Shown: positions 18,706 to 27,609 of the stretch, one piece after another
Numbering within the stretch: position 1 is the stretch's first letter
Layout of the letters: each line of letters opens with the position of its first letter
Assembly (NCBI RefSeq): GCF_949820605.1
Contig: NZ_CATKVU010000006.1
Span: 496,001 to 560,000 of the forward strand
Direction: 5' to 3'
DNA length: 64,000 bases
Origin: Segatella copri
GTDB lineage: Bacteria; Bacteroidota; Bacteroidia; Bacteroidales; Bacteroidaceae
Made by a program: the position numbers and the translations under genes
Notes under the pieces: model-generated
The model's database searches: none
What the model saw: only the letters and a program-made list of their open reading frames with translations
Told to the model about the DNA's origin: nothing

Positions 18706-20622
18706 CTATGTCATAACCAGATCCAGGTCTTTTGTGAGTTTTTTCATCGCAGGGTTCTTCTCCATAAGAAGTTCCAGAACTTCATTCTTGGTAAGAACCT
18801 TGCCTACCTCTTCCTGGTCGGCAAGGCGGTAGCTGATGCTCAGTTCGCTGTTGTGAAGACCTAAGACGAAAGTCTTGAGAATGCGGTTCTTGATGTTCAA
18901 AACGTCGTCTAGCAAGAGCTGGTTGTTGATGATAACCTCTATCTGCGGATAGTTGGTTATCTTCGGTACAATACTCTTCATGCGGTTGGCTAAGCCTATG
19001 AAATCCAGCTTGTTCTGCATTCTCATGCACATACTGAACCATGTTGCTTCCACCTGCTCCTGGGTGAACTCGTTCTGGTCGCCCGTGATGGTCGCTTTTT
19101 CCTCATTGGCATCATCATACGGACTGTGCAGGCGGCGCTGGTTCTCCTCCTTCTTCTTCAGGTTAGAGAAAGTCATGCCTATGCCGCCCAGCTTGATATT
19201 CTTGAGTCGTGGCTTGTGAGGCGATGCAGCATCAATAGCAGCTCCGGCAGCGGCTGAGTCTTCTGGAGAGGCAGATGCGGCTGCGGTGGCAGATGCAGAA
19301 TAAGATGCAGCATTGGAGGCTGCAGAAGCGGCTGTCGGTGCCCCTGACGAAGGCACGGCAGTAGCTGTAGCAGCAGACGCTCCCGGCTGTGATGACCGGT
19401 TTTCGCTGCTGCCGGAAGGCTCAGAACCTGCACCCTGAGAGGCAAGCTTAGACTGAGCCAGGAGTTTCTGAAACAGGGATTTTAATCTATTGGGCGTACG
19501 CCCCGCACTAGGCACATCCTGATCCTCGGGCTGCGTAATCTGGCCTATCTGTATCAGGGTGAGCTCTACCAGTAATCGCTTGTTGCTGCTGGCGCGGTAA
19601 TGGATATCGCACTGGTTCATCAGTTCCAGCGCCTTATATAAGAAAGGTGTAGGTGCCTTCTGGGCTTGAGCCTGGAACTTGGCTTTCTGGTCGTCGCTGG
19701 TCTCGAGCAGAGGCAGGGTCTGAGGGTCCTTCGCCATCATCACATTGCGCACGTGCTGGGCAAGCCCCTGTATCATGTTGCCACCATCGAAACCGCGGTT
19801 CAGAATGCCGTCGAGTGTTACCATCATCTCGGCTACCTTGTTCTCCAGAGCCAGGTCTACCAGCCGGAAATAGTTGTCGCTGTCGAGCACGTTCAGGTCC
19901 TCGATTACCTTCTGGTAAGTGATGTTGCCCATGCAGAAACTGGCAGCCTGGTCGAAGATAGAGAGGGCATCGCGCATACCTCCGTCTGCCTTTTCGGCTA
20001 TCACGGCGAGCGCCTGCTCTTCATATTGTATGCCTTCCTTCTCAGCCACCATCTTCAGGTGGTTGATGGTATTGGCTACCGTCATTCGCTCGAAGTCGTA
20101 AATCTGGCATCGGCTCAGGATGGTAGGCAGAATCTTATGCTTCTCGGTAGTGGCGAGGATGAAGATGACATGCTGAGGTGGCTCTTCCAGCGTCTTGAGA
20201 AAGGCGTTGAAGGCGGCTGTAGAGAGCATGTGGACCTCATCGATGATAAACACCTTATACTTGCCCACCTGAGGCGGGATGCGGGTCTGCTCCATCAGAA
20301 CCTTAATCTGGTCAACACCGTTGTTGCTGGCGGCATCCAGCTCGAAAATGTTGTAGGAACGCTGCTCATTGAAGGCACGGCAGCTCTCACATTCGTTGCA
20401 TGCCTCGCCGTCTTCACGAGGATGCTCGCAGTTGATTGCCTTCGCAAAAATGCGGGCACAAGTGGTTTTTCCCACACCTCTCGGACCGCAGAAAAGATAG
20501 GCGTGCGCCAGCTTGCCGCTCTTCACTGCATTCTTCAAAGTGGTGGTCAATGCACTCTGTCCGACAACCGAATCGAAGGTCATCGGACGGTACTTTCTTG
20601 CAGAAACTATATACTCTTCCAT
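18706..20622 (-). CDS. dnaX: DNA polymerase III subunit gamma/tau
   Basis: 638 residues. The clamp-loader ATPase of the replisome. Walker A GPRGVGKTTCARIFAKAINC, a four-Cys zinc module (C-x8-C-x2-C-x2-C in the EACNECESC region), Walker B/DEAH-like DEVHMLSTAAFNAFLKTLEEPP and a SRCQIYDF sensor region lie in the first 240 residues. Domain III follows to about 370. A low-complexity Ala/Ser/Pro-rich linker (about 395-470) leads to a tau-like C-terminal domain. I see no reason to propose frameshifting. The promoter is shared back-to-back with the divIC-like gene. Confidence 0.95.
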   Translation of the reverse strand: MEEYIVSARKYRPMTFDSVVGQSALTTTLKNAVKSGKLAHAYLFCGPRGVGKTTCARIFAKAINCEHPREDGEACNECESCRAFNEQRSYNIFELDAASNNGVDQIKVLMEQTRIPPQVGKYKVFIIDEVHMLSTAAFNAFLKTLEEPPQHVIFILATTEKHKILPTILSRCQIYDFERMTVANTINHLKMVAEKEGIQYEEQALAVIAEKADGGMRDALSIFDQAASFCMGNITYQKVIEDLNVLDSDNYFRLVDLALENKVAEMMVTLDGILNRGFDGGNMIQGLAQHVRNVMMAKDPQTLPLLETSDDQKAKFQAQAQKAPTPFLYKALELMNQCDIHYRASSNKRLLVELTLIQIGQITQPEDQDVPSAGRTPNRLKSLFQKLLAQSKLASQGAGSEPSGSSENRSSQPGASAATATAVPSSGAPTAASAASNAASYSASATAAASASPEDSAAAGAAIDAASPHKPRLKNIKLGGIGMTFSNLKKKEENQRRLHSPYDDANEEKATITGDQNEFTQEQVEATWFSMCMRMQNKLDFIGLANRMKSIVPKITNYPQIEVIINNQLLLDDVLNIKNRILKTFVLGLHNSELSISYRLADQEEVGKVLTKNEVLELLMEKNPAMKKLTKDLDLVMT

Positions 20623-20644
20623 TATTTTTTCTTAATTGATGATG

Positions 20645-20676
20645 CAAAGATAACAAAAAAATATTATCTTTGCAAA
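20645..20676 (-). promoter_or_regulatory. dnaX promoter
   Basis: Minus strand TTTG (20673-20676), 20 bp, TATCTTTG (20645-20652). It overlaps the divergent plus-strand promoter, whose -7 box is at 20665-20672. Confidence 0.75.
20665..20672 (+). promoter_or_regulatory. Promoter -7 box of the divIC-like gene
   Basis: TATCTTTG followed by CA, 19 bp before the ATG at 20691. The implied leader is about 12 nt or less. The -33 element is not clear. Confidence 0.65.
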
Positions 20677-20690
20677 CAAATTCGGAAGAA

Positions 20691-21038
20691 ATGAGTAAAA
20701 AACTTGGTATTATATGGAATTATCTCGCTCATTATAAGTATCTTATAGTGATTGTGGCGGGTGTTCTGGTAGTTGGTGTAGTTGATGACAACAGTGTAAG
20801 ACAGCACATTAAGTACCAGATAGAAATAGCTACGCTCCGTTCGGAGATAGAAAAGTATCGTGAGCAGTATGAAAACGACAAGCATACCCTGCGCGATATG
20901 CAGCATGGTGCGCGGGCATTTGAGAAGATAGCCCGCCAGTGTTATTTCATGAAGGCTGATGATGAAGACATCTTTGTATTGAGTTCGGATATTCCGGAAA
21001 AAACTAACGAACAAGACGAAAATGAAACAATTGAGTAA
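20691..21038 (+). CDS. FtsB/DivIC-family septum formation protein
   Basis: 115 residues from ATG 20691. A short cytoplasmic N-terminus, one membrane helix (YLIVIVAGVLVVGVV), then a coiled coil (IKYQIEIATLRSEIEKYREQYENDKHTL) and a small C-terminal domain (KIARQCYFMKADDEDIFVL). This is the layout of FtsB/DivIC proteins of the divisome FtsQ-FtsL-FtsB subcomplex. It overlaps the next membrane-protein gene by 17 bp, so the two are translationally coupled. Confidence 0.85.
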   Translation: MSKKLGIIWNYLAHYKYLIVIVAGVLVVGVVDDNSVRQHIKYQIEIATLRSEIEKYREQYENDKHTLRDMQHGARAFEKIARQCYFMKADDEDIFVLSSDIPEKTNEQDENETIE

Positions 21039-21447
21039 ACTGGAAAGTGTTATTTTCTTGCTGGGCGGCGTGCTGATGGTTGTCGGTGCGGCTTGCTTCG
21101 CATTTGGTTTTTCACATCCGCAGCTGGTGCAGGTAACGAGCTGGGGGTTCCTGCTGGGCACCATACTCTTCAGTGTAATGCAGGCGATGCAGGTCTATGA
21201 GGGACCTTCGTTGGTTATCCACCGCCTGAAGCGGATGCAGTATGTAGCAGACATCTTCTTCGTGCTCTCAGGCATCTCGATGGTAGATACGGTGTATGCT
21301 TTCCTGCGCCGCTGGTTTGAGAATTATGAGACCTATATCACCTATTTCTATAATAAGTGGGTAGTCTTCCTCCTCGTCGCAGCCCTGCTGGAACTGTATA
21401 CCACGCATCGCATCTCTCATGAACTGAAGAAGGAAAACAATCAGTAA
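21022..21447 (+). CDS. Small four-helix membrane protein, conserved hypothetical
   Basis: 141 residues with four hydrophobic segments at about 9-29, 37-55, 74-92 and 108-128 (LESVIFLLGGVLMVVGAACF, VQVTSWGFLLGTILFSVM, YVADIFFVLSGISMV, WVVFLLVAALLELYTTH). No catalytic motif is visible. Overlap with the divIC-like gene suggests a linked envelope role, but no function can be assigned. The end is charged (HELKKENNQ). Confidence 0.75.
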   Translation: MKQLSKLESVIFLLGGVLMVVGAACFAFGFSHPQLVQVTSWGFLLGTILFSVMQAMQVYEGPSLVIHRLKRMQYVADIFFVLSGISMVDTVYAFLRRWFENYETYITYFYNKWVVFLLVAALLELYTTHRISHELKKENNQ

Positions 21448-21563
21448 TATAGAAAGGACGAGAAAAAAGCTTTCGGTGGGCAATAGGAGTGCAAACAAAA
21501 CATAAATCTTGTAAGAATGAATTAAATTGCTGCAATTTATTTCGTCAGTTCAAATTAAGATTG

Positions 21564-21571
21564 TACTTTTG
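21564..21571 (+). promoter_or_regulatory. Promoter -7 box of the DUF4369 lipoprotein gene
   Basis: TACTTTTG at 27 bp before the ATG at 21598. The -33 element is weak. Confidence 0.55.
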
Positions 21572-21597
21572 TTCACCGAAAGTGATATAGATAGCTT

Positions 21598-22422
21598 ATG
21601 AATAGAATTTTTTACGCATTCATTGTCTTGATGGCACTTGCATCTTGTGCCAACAGTTACGATATCTCGGGTACTTCTAACGTAAGTACTCTGGACGGAC
21701 GCATGCTGTACCTTAAGATACTGGAAAACAACGATTTCAAGAACGTGGATTCTTGCGATGTAGTGCACGGACAGTTCCATTTTCAGGGTTCTGTCGACTC
21801 TATGAAGATGGCGAATATCTTCATGGATGATGACCCTGTGCTGCCGCTGGTGCTGGAGAGTGGAAGCATTACGGTGAAGCTCGATGATACACAGCAGGTG
21901 GTAAGCGGTACTCCTATGAACGATAAACTCTTCGGATTCTTCAGGAAATACCAGCAGATTCAGAATCAGTTGCGCGAACTGGTACACAAGCACGACCAGG
22001 CTATCATGAATGGTAGCGATATGGCGGCTGTCAACAAGCATCTGAACGAGGAATCCATCCGCCTCTCTGAGCAGGAAGACAAGCTCATCACTTCGTTTGT
22101 TACCGACAACTTCAACAATGTGCTGGGACCGGGCGTCTTCTTTCTCGTTACAATGGGCAACCAGTATCCGATGCTCTCTCCTTGGATTGAGGATATCATG
22201 AGCAAGGCTACCGACTATTTCAAGAATGATCCTTATGTAAAGGACTATTATAAAAAAGCTCAAGAAAATCAGGAGATTATGAATGGTACCCGAGATGCGC
22301 AGAGCGGCATGCAGCCAGAGATGGAAGCGGCTCCACAGGTAAATCCTGATGCGGCTCCGGCACCTACAGCCAACGAACTGGCTGCGCCTACGATTCCTGA
22401 AAAACAGGAAGGTCAGAAGTAG
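21598..22422 (+). CDS. DUF4369-type lipoprotein
   Basis: 274 residues. A lipoprotein signal with lipobox LMALASC (Cys 17). The N-terminal domain (about 20-105: ISGTSNVSTLDGRMLYLKI, DSCDVVHGQFHFQGSV, PLVLESGSITVKLDD) has the beta-rich pattern of DUF4369, often found before thioredoxin-like domains in Bacteroidota. Here a helical region follows instead of a thioredoxin fold, and then a Pro/Ala-rich tail. The residues after Cys are not acidic, so a surface-export signal is not evident. Function unknown. Confidence 0.8.
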   Translation: MNRIFYAFIVLMALASCANSYDISGTSNVSTLDGRMLYLKILENNDFKNVDSCDVVHGQFHFQGSVDSMKMANIFMDDDPVLPLVLESGSITVKLDDTQQVVSGTPMNDKLFGFFRKYQQIQNQLRELVHKHDQAIMNGSDMAAVNKHLNEESIRLSEQEDKLITSFVTDNFNNVLGPGVFFLVTMGNQYPMLSPWIEDIMSKATDYFKNDPYVKDYYKKAQENQEIMNGTRDAQSGMQPEMEAAPQVNPDAAPAPTANELAAPTIPEKQEGQK

Positions 22423-22491
22423 AAACAGGGCTCTTTCAAGGTCTTGGGCATTAACATCTTGTAAAACTCTTCATTTTATAAGTTTAGTAAT

Positions 22492-23826
22492 ATGAAATTA
22501 ATCAAGAATGGAACCATTATAAATGAGGGTCGCTCTTTTGTGGGCGACCTCTTGTTGGATGGTAAATTTATCAAGGAAATATATGAAGGCGAGGCACCCC
22601 GTGGCAATTACGATGAAGTTATCGATGCCTCGGGGTGTTTTGTTTTGCCGGGTGTGATTGATGATCATGTTCACTTCCGTGAGCCGGGACTTACGCAGAA
22701 GGCTGACATCGAGAGCGAAAGCCGCGCTGCTGCCTTTGGTGGTGTGACCAGTTATTTTGAGATGCCTAACACGGTACCTCAGACTACCACTCTGGAGGCC
22801 TGGCAGGCAAAGCGGCAGCTGGGCGCAGAGAAGAGTCATGTAAACTACAGTTTCTTCTTTGGTGCTACCAATGACAATGTAAATGATTTTGAGCAGCTCG
22901 ATACGCATCATGTTCCGGGCATCAAGCTCTTTATGGGCTCCAGTACGGGCAATATGCTGGTGGATAAATATGAGGCGCTGCAGGCTATCTTCAAGAAGGC
23001 GAAAGAGCTGGATTTGCCGGTGATGACCCACTGTGAGGATACCGAAATCATCAACCGCAACATGCAGCTGGCTAAGCAGAAATGGGGTGAGGACCCTGCC
23101 GTAGAACATCATCCGGAAATACGCAGCGAGGAGGCTTGCTATGAAAGCAGCCGTCTGGCGGTGCAGCTGGCTAAGGAAAGCGGGGCGCATCTCCATATCG
23201 CTCACGTTACTACGGCTAAGGAATTGGAGTTCTTTGGTAAGGATGAAAATATTACAGGCGAGGCTGTTGTGGCTCATCTTATGTTCTCGGATAAAGATTA
23301 CGCTGTGAAGGGCGCACGCATCAAATGCAACCCTGCAGTAAAGACCGCTGCTGACCGTGAAGCTTTGCGTAAGGCGCTGAATAATGGTAAGATAACTGTA
23401 GTAGGTACCGATCATGCTCCTCATCAGTTGAAGGATAAACAGGGCGGTTGTGCCAAGGCTGCATCAGGTATGCCAATGGTACAGTTCTCGCTGGTAAGCA
23501 TGCTGAAACTTGTTGACGAAAAGGTAATCAGTATCGAGCGCCTGGTTGAACTGATGTGCCATAATCCAGCCCGTCTGTTCCATATCAGTCAGCGCGGCTT
23601 CCTGCGTCCGGGTTATAAGGCAGATGTCGTTGTGGTGCGCAAGGGAGAGCCTTGGAAGGTGACCGCAGAGGTGATTCAGAGCAAGTGTAAATGGAGCCCT
23701 GTAGAGGGTGATGAGTTTGCATGGAAAGTGGAACAGACTTTCTGTAACGGTAGTCTTATCTATAACAAAGGTGTGTTTGATGCCGCTTGCAGAGGAGAGG
23801 AACTGGAGTTCAGAAACAATTCCTGA
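22492..23826 (+). CDS. pyrC: Dihydroorotase
   Basis: 444 residues, class I dihydroorotase of pyrimidine synthesis. Metal ligands: IDDHVHFREPGLTQKADIESES (HxH), MTHCEDTEI (His), LHIAHVTTAKEL (His) and VGTDHAPHQLKDK (catalytic Asp). The position normally held by the carbamylated Lys reads GIKLFMGSSTGNM and fits. It begins a plus-strand run with the MetH activation domain protein 45 bp downstream. Confidence 0.95.
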   Translation: MKLIKNGTIINEGRSFVGDLLLDGKFIKEIYEGEAPRGNYDEVIDASGCFVLPGVIDDHVHFREPGLTQKADIESESRAAAFGGVTSYFEMPNTVPQTTTLEAWQAKRQLGAEKSHVNYSFFFGATNDNVNDFEQLDTHHVPGIKLFMGSSTGNMLVDKYEALQAIFKKAKELDLPVMTHCEDTEIINRNMQLAKQKWGEDPAVEHHPEIRSEEACYESSRLAVQLAKESGAHLHIAHVTTAKELEFFGKDENITGEAVVAHLMFSDKDYAVKGARIKCNPAVKTAADREALRKALNNGKITVVGTDHAPHQLKDKQGGCAKAASGMPMVQFSLVSMLKLVDEKVISIERLVELMCHNPARLFHISQRGFLRPGYKADVVVVRKGEPWKVTAEVIQSKCKWSPVEGDEFAWKVEQTFCNGSLIYNKGVFDAACRGEELEFRNNS

Positions 23827-23871
23827 AAAAGGGAAATCTTACGGAGATTGTAAAATAAAATATCGTATCGG

Positions 23872-24693
23872 ATGCGAAGAATAGTATACAATATAAGCGA
23901 AATTGAGCCATATATCAACTGGCTATACTTTTATCATGCCTGGGGATTGAGCGGCAAACCTCGAGAGGAAAAGGAAAAACTGAAGGTTGAGGCGCTCGAT
24001 ATGCTCCATTCATGGGAAGGCGAATATCATACCTATGCCGTCTTCGGACTCTTCGAGGCGAACAGCGAGGGGGATGATATCTGGCTGGAAGGGCAGAAAG
24101 TCCGCTTCCCGATGCTCCGTCAGCAGCATCCGGCGGCTCAGGGAGAACCCAATCTCTGTCTGGCTGATTTCATCCGTCCTCTGGGCAGTGGAATAACAGA
24201 CCGGCTGGGTATCTTCTGCACGACGGTAGATGGCGGTCTAGAGAAGAAATATCGCTCTGACGACTACCTCAATATGATGGCACAGACACTCTGCGACCGG
24301 TTGGCTGAAGCCACGGCAGAGAAGTTGCACGAAGAGGTGAGACGCAGCATCTGGGGCTATGCTCCCGACGAGCAGCTGAGCATCGAAGACCAGCATCTGG
24401 AGCGCTATCAGGGCATCCGTCCGGCTATAGGATATCCTTCGCTGCCCGATACCAGTGCCAACTTCATCATCGACCAGCTCATCGATATGAGTCAGGTGGG
24501 CATCCGACTCACCACAAGCGGAATGATGACGCCTCATGCCAGTGTCTCGGGGCTGATGTTTGCACATCCCAAGTCGCGGTATTTCGAACTGGGACGGATA
24601 GGAGACGACCAGCTTCGCGACTATGCACAGCGCAGAGGAGTGCCCGTGCAGGCAATGAAAATGTATCTTCAATCAAGTTTGATCAAGAAATGA
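23872..24693 (+). CDS. Stand-alone methionine synthase (MetH) activation domain
   Basis: 273 residues. It matches the C-terminal reactivation domain of cobalamin-dependent methionine synthase: RPAIGYPSLPDTSANFIIDQ (SAM-binding R-P-A-x-G-Y-P) and TTSGMMTPHASVSGLMFAHPKSRYF. No homocysteine, folate or cobalamin-binding domain is present. In MetH this domain binds SAM to remethylate cob(II)alamin. Here it must act in trans on a MetH without the domain, encoded elsewhere, or serve another corrinoid enzyme. Its stop overlaps the next start (ATGA). Confidence 0.88.
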   Translation: MRRIVYNISEIEPYINWLYFYHAWGLSGKPREEKEKLKVEALDMLHSWEGEYHTYAVFGLFEANSEGDDIWLEGQKVRFPMLRQQHPAAQGEPNLCLADFIRPLGSGITDRLGIFCTTVDGGLEKKYRSDDYLNMMAQTLCDRLAEATAEKLHEEVRRSIWGYAPDEQLSIEDQHLERYQGIRPAIGYPSLPDTSANFIIDQLIDMSQVGIRLTTSGMMTPHASVSGLMFAHPKSRYFELGRIGDDQLRDYAQRRGVPVQAMKMYLQSSLIKK

Positions 24694-25907
24694 TAGCAAG
24701 AATATTGATACCCGTAGTGGTATTCACCCTGTTGCCGTATCTGTGGATATATAAAAGGTATGGCAAGTTACGGCTGAAGAGTCTCTGGCAGAGGGTGCTC
24801 TTCTGGTTGCCGGCTTTTGTGGTTATCGCCTACAGCGCGTATATCACGATGCTGCCCAACTTCCTGCCACGCAATCCGGTGCTCATCGACATCTGGTTTG
24901 TGATGATGGCAGTATGTGCAGTTCCGCAGTTTGTCTTCAGCCTGTTCTGTGTCTTCGGTTGGTGCTGTATGCGGCTCCTTCACGGCCATCGCAACTGGGG
25001 TAAGCTCCTCGGACTGGTAGTGGGAGCGGTGGCGTTCTTCTGCTTTATCTACGGATTTACCGAAGGTTTTCCTAAGATGCAAGTCAAGCGTATCACCATC
25101 TATGTACCTAATCTGCCGAAGTCTTTCGAGGGCTATCGTATCGTTCAGTTCAGCGACATCCATCTCGGGTCATACTATGGCTGGCGTGGTCATCTGCCTC
25201 AGCGCGATATCGACAGCATTAATGCTGAAAAACCTGATCTGATTTGCTTTACGGGTGATTTACAGAATGTTACGCCCGATGAACTGCCTGAGTATCAGGC
25301 GCTGCTCAGCAGTCTGAAAGCCAGAGACGGCGTGATGAGTGTGCTGGGCAATCACGATTACACCTATTATATGGATGTAGATGATGAGCAGGAGATAGCT
25401 GCATTAGAGAAGCGGATGCAGGACTTCCAGCGGAGTTGCGGATGGCACCTGCTGATGAATGAACATGTGGCGGTGCATAGAGGTGCTGACAGCATCTATG
25501 TAGCTGGTACAGAGAACTATGACAAGCCAAAGCGAACCAACGTAAGGAAGGCGCTGTATGGCATCAGACCGGGCTCTTTCGTGCTGATGCTGCAGCATAT
25601 TCCGAAGCAATGGCGCGAGACCTGGCCTTCTACTATTAATAAGGAGAAGGATAAGGATGGCGATGTGATAGGACCTGACAGGAAGGATTCGCTGGTCGTA
25701 GCACCGCAGCTTACGCTGAGTGGTCATACGCATGCGGGGCAGATCAGTATCCTGGGCTTGCGTCCGTCGATGTTCACTCCTTATGATTATGGCCTTTTCG
25801 AAGAGGAAGGTTGCCAGCTCTATACCACATCGGGTCTGGGCGGTACCGTTCCAATCCGCATAGGGGCTACGGCAGAAATCGTGGTCATCACACTCAAAAG
25901 AAAATGA
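24690..25907 (+). CDS. Membrane-anchored metallophosphoesterase
   Basis: 405 residues. Four hydrophobic segments fill the first 130 residues. A calcineurin-like phosphoesterase domain follows with all metal motifs: QFSDIHLGSYYG, CFTGDLQN, LGNHDYTYY and LSGHTHAGQISI. This YkuE-like group often acts on envelope lipids or UDP-diacylglucosamine-type substrates; the substrate here is unknown. It is coupled by a 4-bp overlap to the MetH activation gene and followed by plsC. Confidence 0.88.
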   Translation: MIARILIPVVVFTLLPYLWIYKRYGKLRLKSLWQRVLFWLPAFVVIAYSAYITMLPNFLPRNPVLIDIWFVMMAVCAVPQFVFSLFCVFGWCCMRLLHGHRNWGKLLGLVVGAVAFFCFIYGFTEGFPKMQVKRITIYVPNLPKSFEGYRIVQFSDIHLGSYYGWRGHLPQRDIDSINAEKPDLICFTGDLQNVTPDELPEYQALLSSLKARDGVMSVLGNHDYTYYMDVDDEQEIAALEKRMQDFQRSCGWHLLMNEHVAVHRGADSIYVAGTENYDKPKRTNVRKALYGIRPGSFVLMLQHIPKQWRETWPSTINKEKDKDGDVIGPDRKDSLVVAPQLTLSGHTHAGQISILGLRPSMFTPYDYGLFEEEGCQLYTTSGLGGTVPIRIGATAEIVVITLKRK

Positions 25908-25910
25908 GGA

Positions 25911-25949
25911 GTGTTGAGTGTTAAATGTTAAATGTTGAGTGTTAAATTA
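25911..25949. repeat. Heptamer repeat tract before plsC
   Basis: Five tandem 7-bp units of the form GTTGAGT or GTTAAAT, ending 17 bp before the plsC ATG. Confidence 0.8.
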
Positions 25950-25966
25950 TTCATTCTTAATAAAAA

Positions 25967-26725
25967 ATGAAGTACTTATATCGTCTGTATCAACTTGTTA
26001 TATGCTTGCCTATCCTCTTGTTGGCTAGCGTTTTAACCAGTTTAACTACTGTTTTGGGATGTATGCTGGGCAATGGCCATTTCTGGGGCTATTATCCTGG
26101 TAAGTATTGGTCCTGGCTTTGGGTCCGCATCCTCTTTCTGCCTGTAAAGGTGGAGGGACGTGAGCATCTCAAGAAGAACCAGAGTTATGTTTTCGTGGCC
26201 AATCATCAGGGTGCTTTTGATATCTTCCTGATATACGGTTTTCTGGGCAGAAACTTCAAGTGGATGATGAAGAAGGGCTTGCGCAAAGTGCCTCTCATCG
26301 GTATCGCCTGTGAGTATGCGCACCACATCTTTGTAGACAAGAGCGGACCTTCGAAGATCCGCGCTTCTTATGACCGTGCTCGCGAGGTGCTCAAAGAGGG
26401 CATGTCGCTGGTGGTATTCCCAGAGGGCGCCCGTTCGTTTACGGGACACATGGGTGTGTTCCGTCGTGGTGCTTTCATGCTTGCCGATGAACTGCAGTTG
26501 CCGGTATGTCCGCTTACCATCAATGGCAGTTTTGATGTGAAGCCTCGCATGAAGGATATCTACTGGGCTTTCTGGCATCCTCTGAAGCTCACCATTCATG
26601 AGCCTATCGAGCCGATAGGCAAGGGAGCTGACAATATCAAGAACCAGATGAACAAGAGCTATGAGGCGATCATGAACGGACTTGACAAGAAATATCAGGG
26701 TTTTGTAGAGAATCCAGACCAATAA
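25967..26725 (+). CDS. plsC: 1-acyl-sn-glycerol-3-phosphate acyltransferase
   Basis: 252 residues. A membrane-bound acyltransferase of phospholipid synthesis. One or two N-terminal hydrophobic segments (LVICLPILLLASVLTSLTTV) are followed by motif I NHQGAFD (catalytic His and Asp), motif II around FVDKSGPSKIRAS, motif III FPEGARSFTGHMG and a motif IV-like VCPLTING. The length is usual. It follows the phosphoesterase by 59 bp. Confidence 0.93.
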   Translation: MKYLYRLYQLVICLPILLLASVLTSLTTVLGCMLGNGHFWGYYPGKYWSWLWVRILFLPVKVEGREHLKKNQSYVFVANHQGAFDIFLIYGFLGRNFKWMMKKGLRKVPLIGIACEYAHHIFVDKSGPSKIRASYDRAREVLKEGMSLVVFPEGARSFTGHMGVFRRGAFMLADELQLPVCPLTINGSFDVKPRMKDIYWAFWHPLKLTIHEPIEPIGKGADNIKNQMNKSYEAIMNGLDKKYQGFVENPDQ

Positions 26726-26739
26726 TTTCGGGTTTTCGC

Positions 26740-26769
26740 TTGTTATTTCAAAAATAAGTTGTAATTTTG
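26740..26769 (+). promoter_or_regulatory. Promoter of the glycosyltransferase gene
   Basis: TTG at 26740-26742, 19 bp, TAATTTTG at 26762-26769, then CA. About 50 bp before the ATG. Confidence 0.7.
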
Positions 26770-26819
26770 CATCTGTATTACATTATATAGAATCAGAATC
26801 ATTAAAATTATAAGAAGTT

Positions 26820-27560
26820 ATGAGTGATAGCATAGTAATCATTCCTACATATAATGAGAAGGAAAACATCGAGAAAATCATCCGTGCTGTCTTCGGTCTC
26901 GAAAAGCAGTTTGATATCCTCGTTATCGATGACGGAAGTCCTGACGGTACTGCTGCCATTGTCAAGGGCTTGATGGCTAATGAGTTTGCCGGTCGTCTGC
27001 ATATCCTGGAGCGTTCGGGTAAACTCGGTTTAGGTACAGCCTATATCATGGGCTTCAAATGGTCATTGAAGCAGGGCTATGACTTCATCTTCGAGATGGA
27101 TGCCGACTTCAGTCATGATCCTAATGATTTGCCTCGTCTCTATGCGGCAACTCACGATGAGGGGTATGATGTGGCTGTAGGCTCAAGATATATTTCGGGT
27201 GTGAACGTAGTCAACTGGCCTATCGGACGCGTATTGATGAGCTATTTCGCTTCTAAATACGTACGTATCGTAACCGGATTTAAGGTGAATGATACCACAG
27301 CAGGATTCGTCTGCTACCGACGTAAGGTATTGGAAACTATAGATTTGGATGCTATCCGCTTCAAGGGCTATGCTTTCCAGATAGAGATGAAATATACGGC
27401 TCATCGAATAGGTTTCAAGATCAAGGAGGTGCCTGTCATCTTTGTTAACCGTCGTGAAGGTGTGAGCAAGATGAGTGGTGGCATCTTTGGTGAGGCTTTC
27501 TTTGGCGTGATGCGACTGCGCCTGGATGGCTGGTTCAAAAAATATCCGAAGAAGGATTAA
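26820..27560 (+). CDS. Polyprenol phosphate mannosyltransferase-like glycosyltransferase (GT2)
   Basis: 246 residues, a soluble GT-A enzyme resembling eukaryotic DPM1. Nucleotide-sugar motifs: IIPTYNEKENIEKII, VIDDGSPDGT and EMDADFSHDPNDLPRL (DxD). The acceptor region GSRYISGVNVVNWPIGR and the C-terminal KMSGGIFGEAFFGVMRLR are typical of dolichol/polyprenol-phosphate transferases. There is no C-terminal membrane domain. Probably makes a polyprenyl-phosphate hexose for periplasmic glycan or protein O-glycosylation (inference). Confidence 0.88.
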   Translation: MSDSIVIIPTYNEKENIEKIIRAVFGLEKQFDILVIDDGSPDGTAAIVKGLMANEFAGRLHILERSGKLGLGTAYIMGFKWSLKQGYDFIFEMDADFSHDPNDLPRLYAATHDEGYDVAVGSRYISGVNVVNWPIGRVLMSYFASKYVRIVTGFKVNDTTAGFVCYRRKVLETIDLDAIRFKGYAFQIEMKYTAHRIGFKIKEVPVIFVNRREGVSKMSGGIFGEAFFGVMRLRLDGWFKKYPKKD

Positions 27561-27561
27561 T

Positions 27562-27606
27562 ACTCAGTAATCACTACTCAGTAATCAGTAATCACTAATC
27601 AGTACT
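27562..27606. repeat. Heptamer repeat tract before mfd
   Basis: Six 7-bp units of CAGTAAT, CACTACT or CACTAAT type end 3-4 bp before the mfd ATG at 27610. Confidence 0.8.
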
Positions 27607-27609
27607 TGG

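Noticed and set aside
18706..20622. Programmed frameshift making a short gamma form of DnaX
   Set aside because: No A-AAA-AAG-type slippery site with a stem was seen at the domain III end.
24690..25163. Reading the metallophosphoesterase N-terminus as a separate membrane protein
   Set aside because: The frame is continuous into the catalytic domain, and the membrane-plus-phosphoesterase layout is known in the family.
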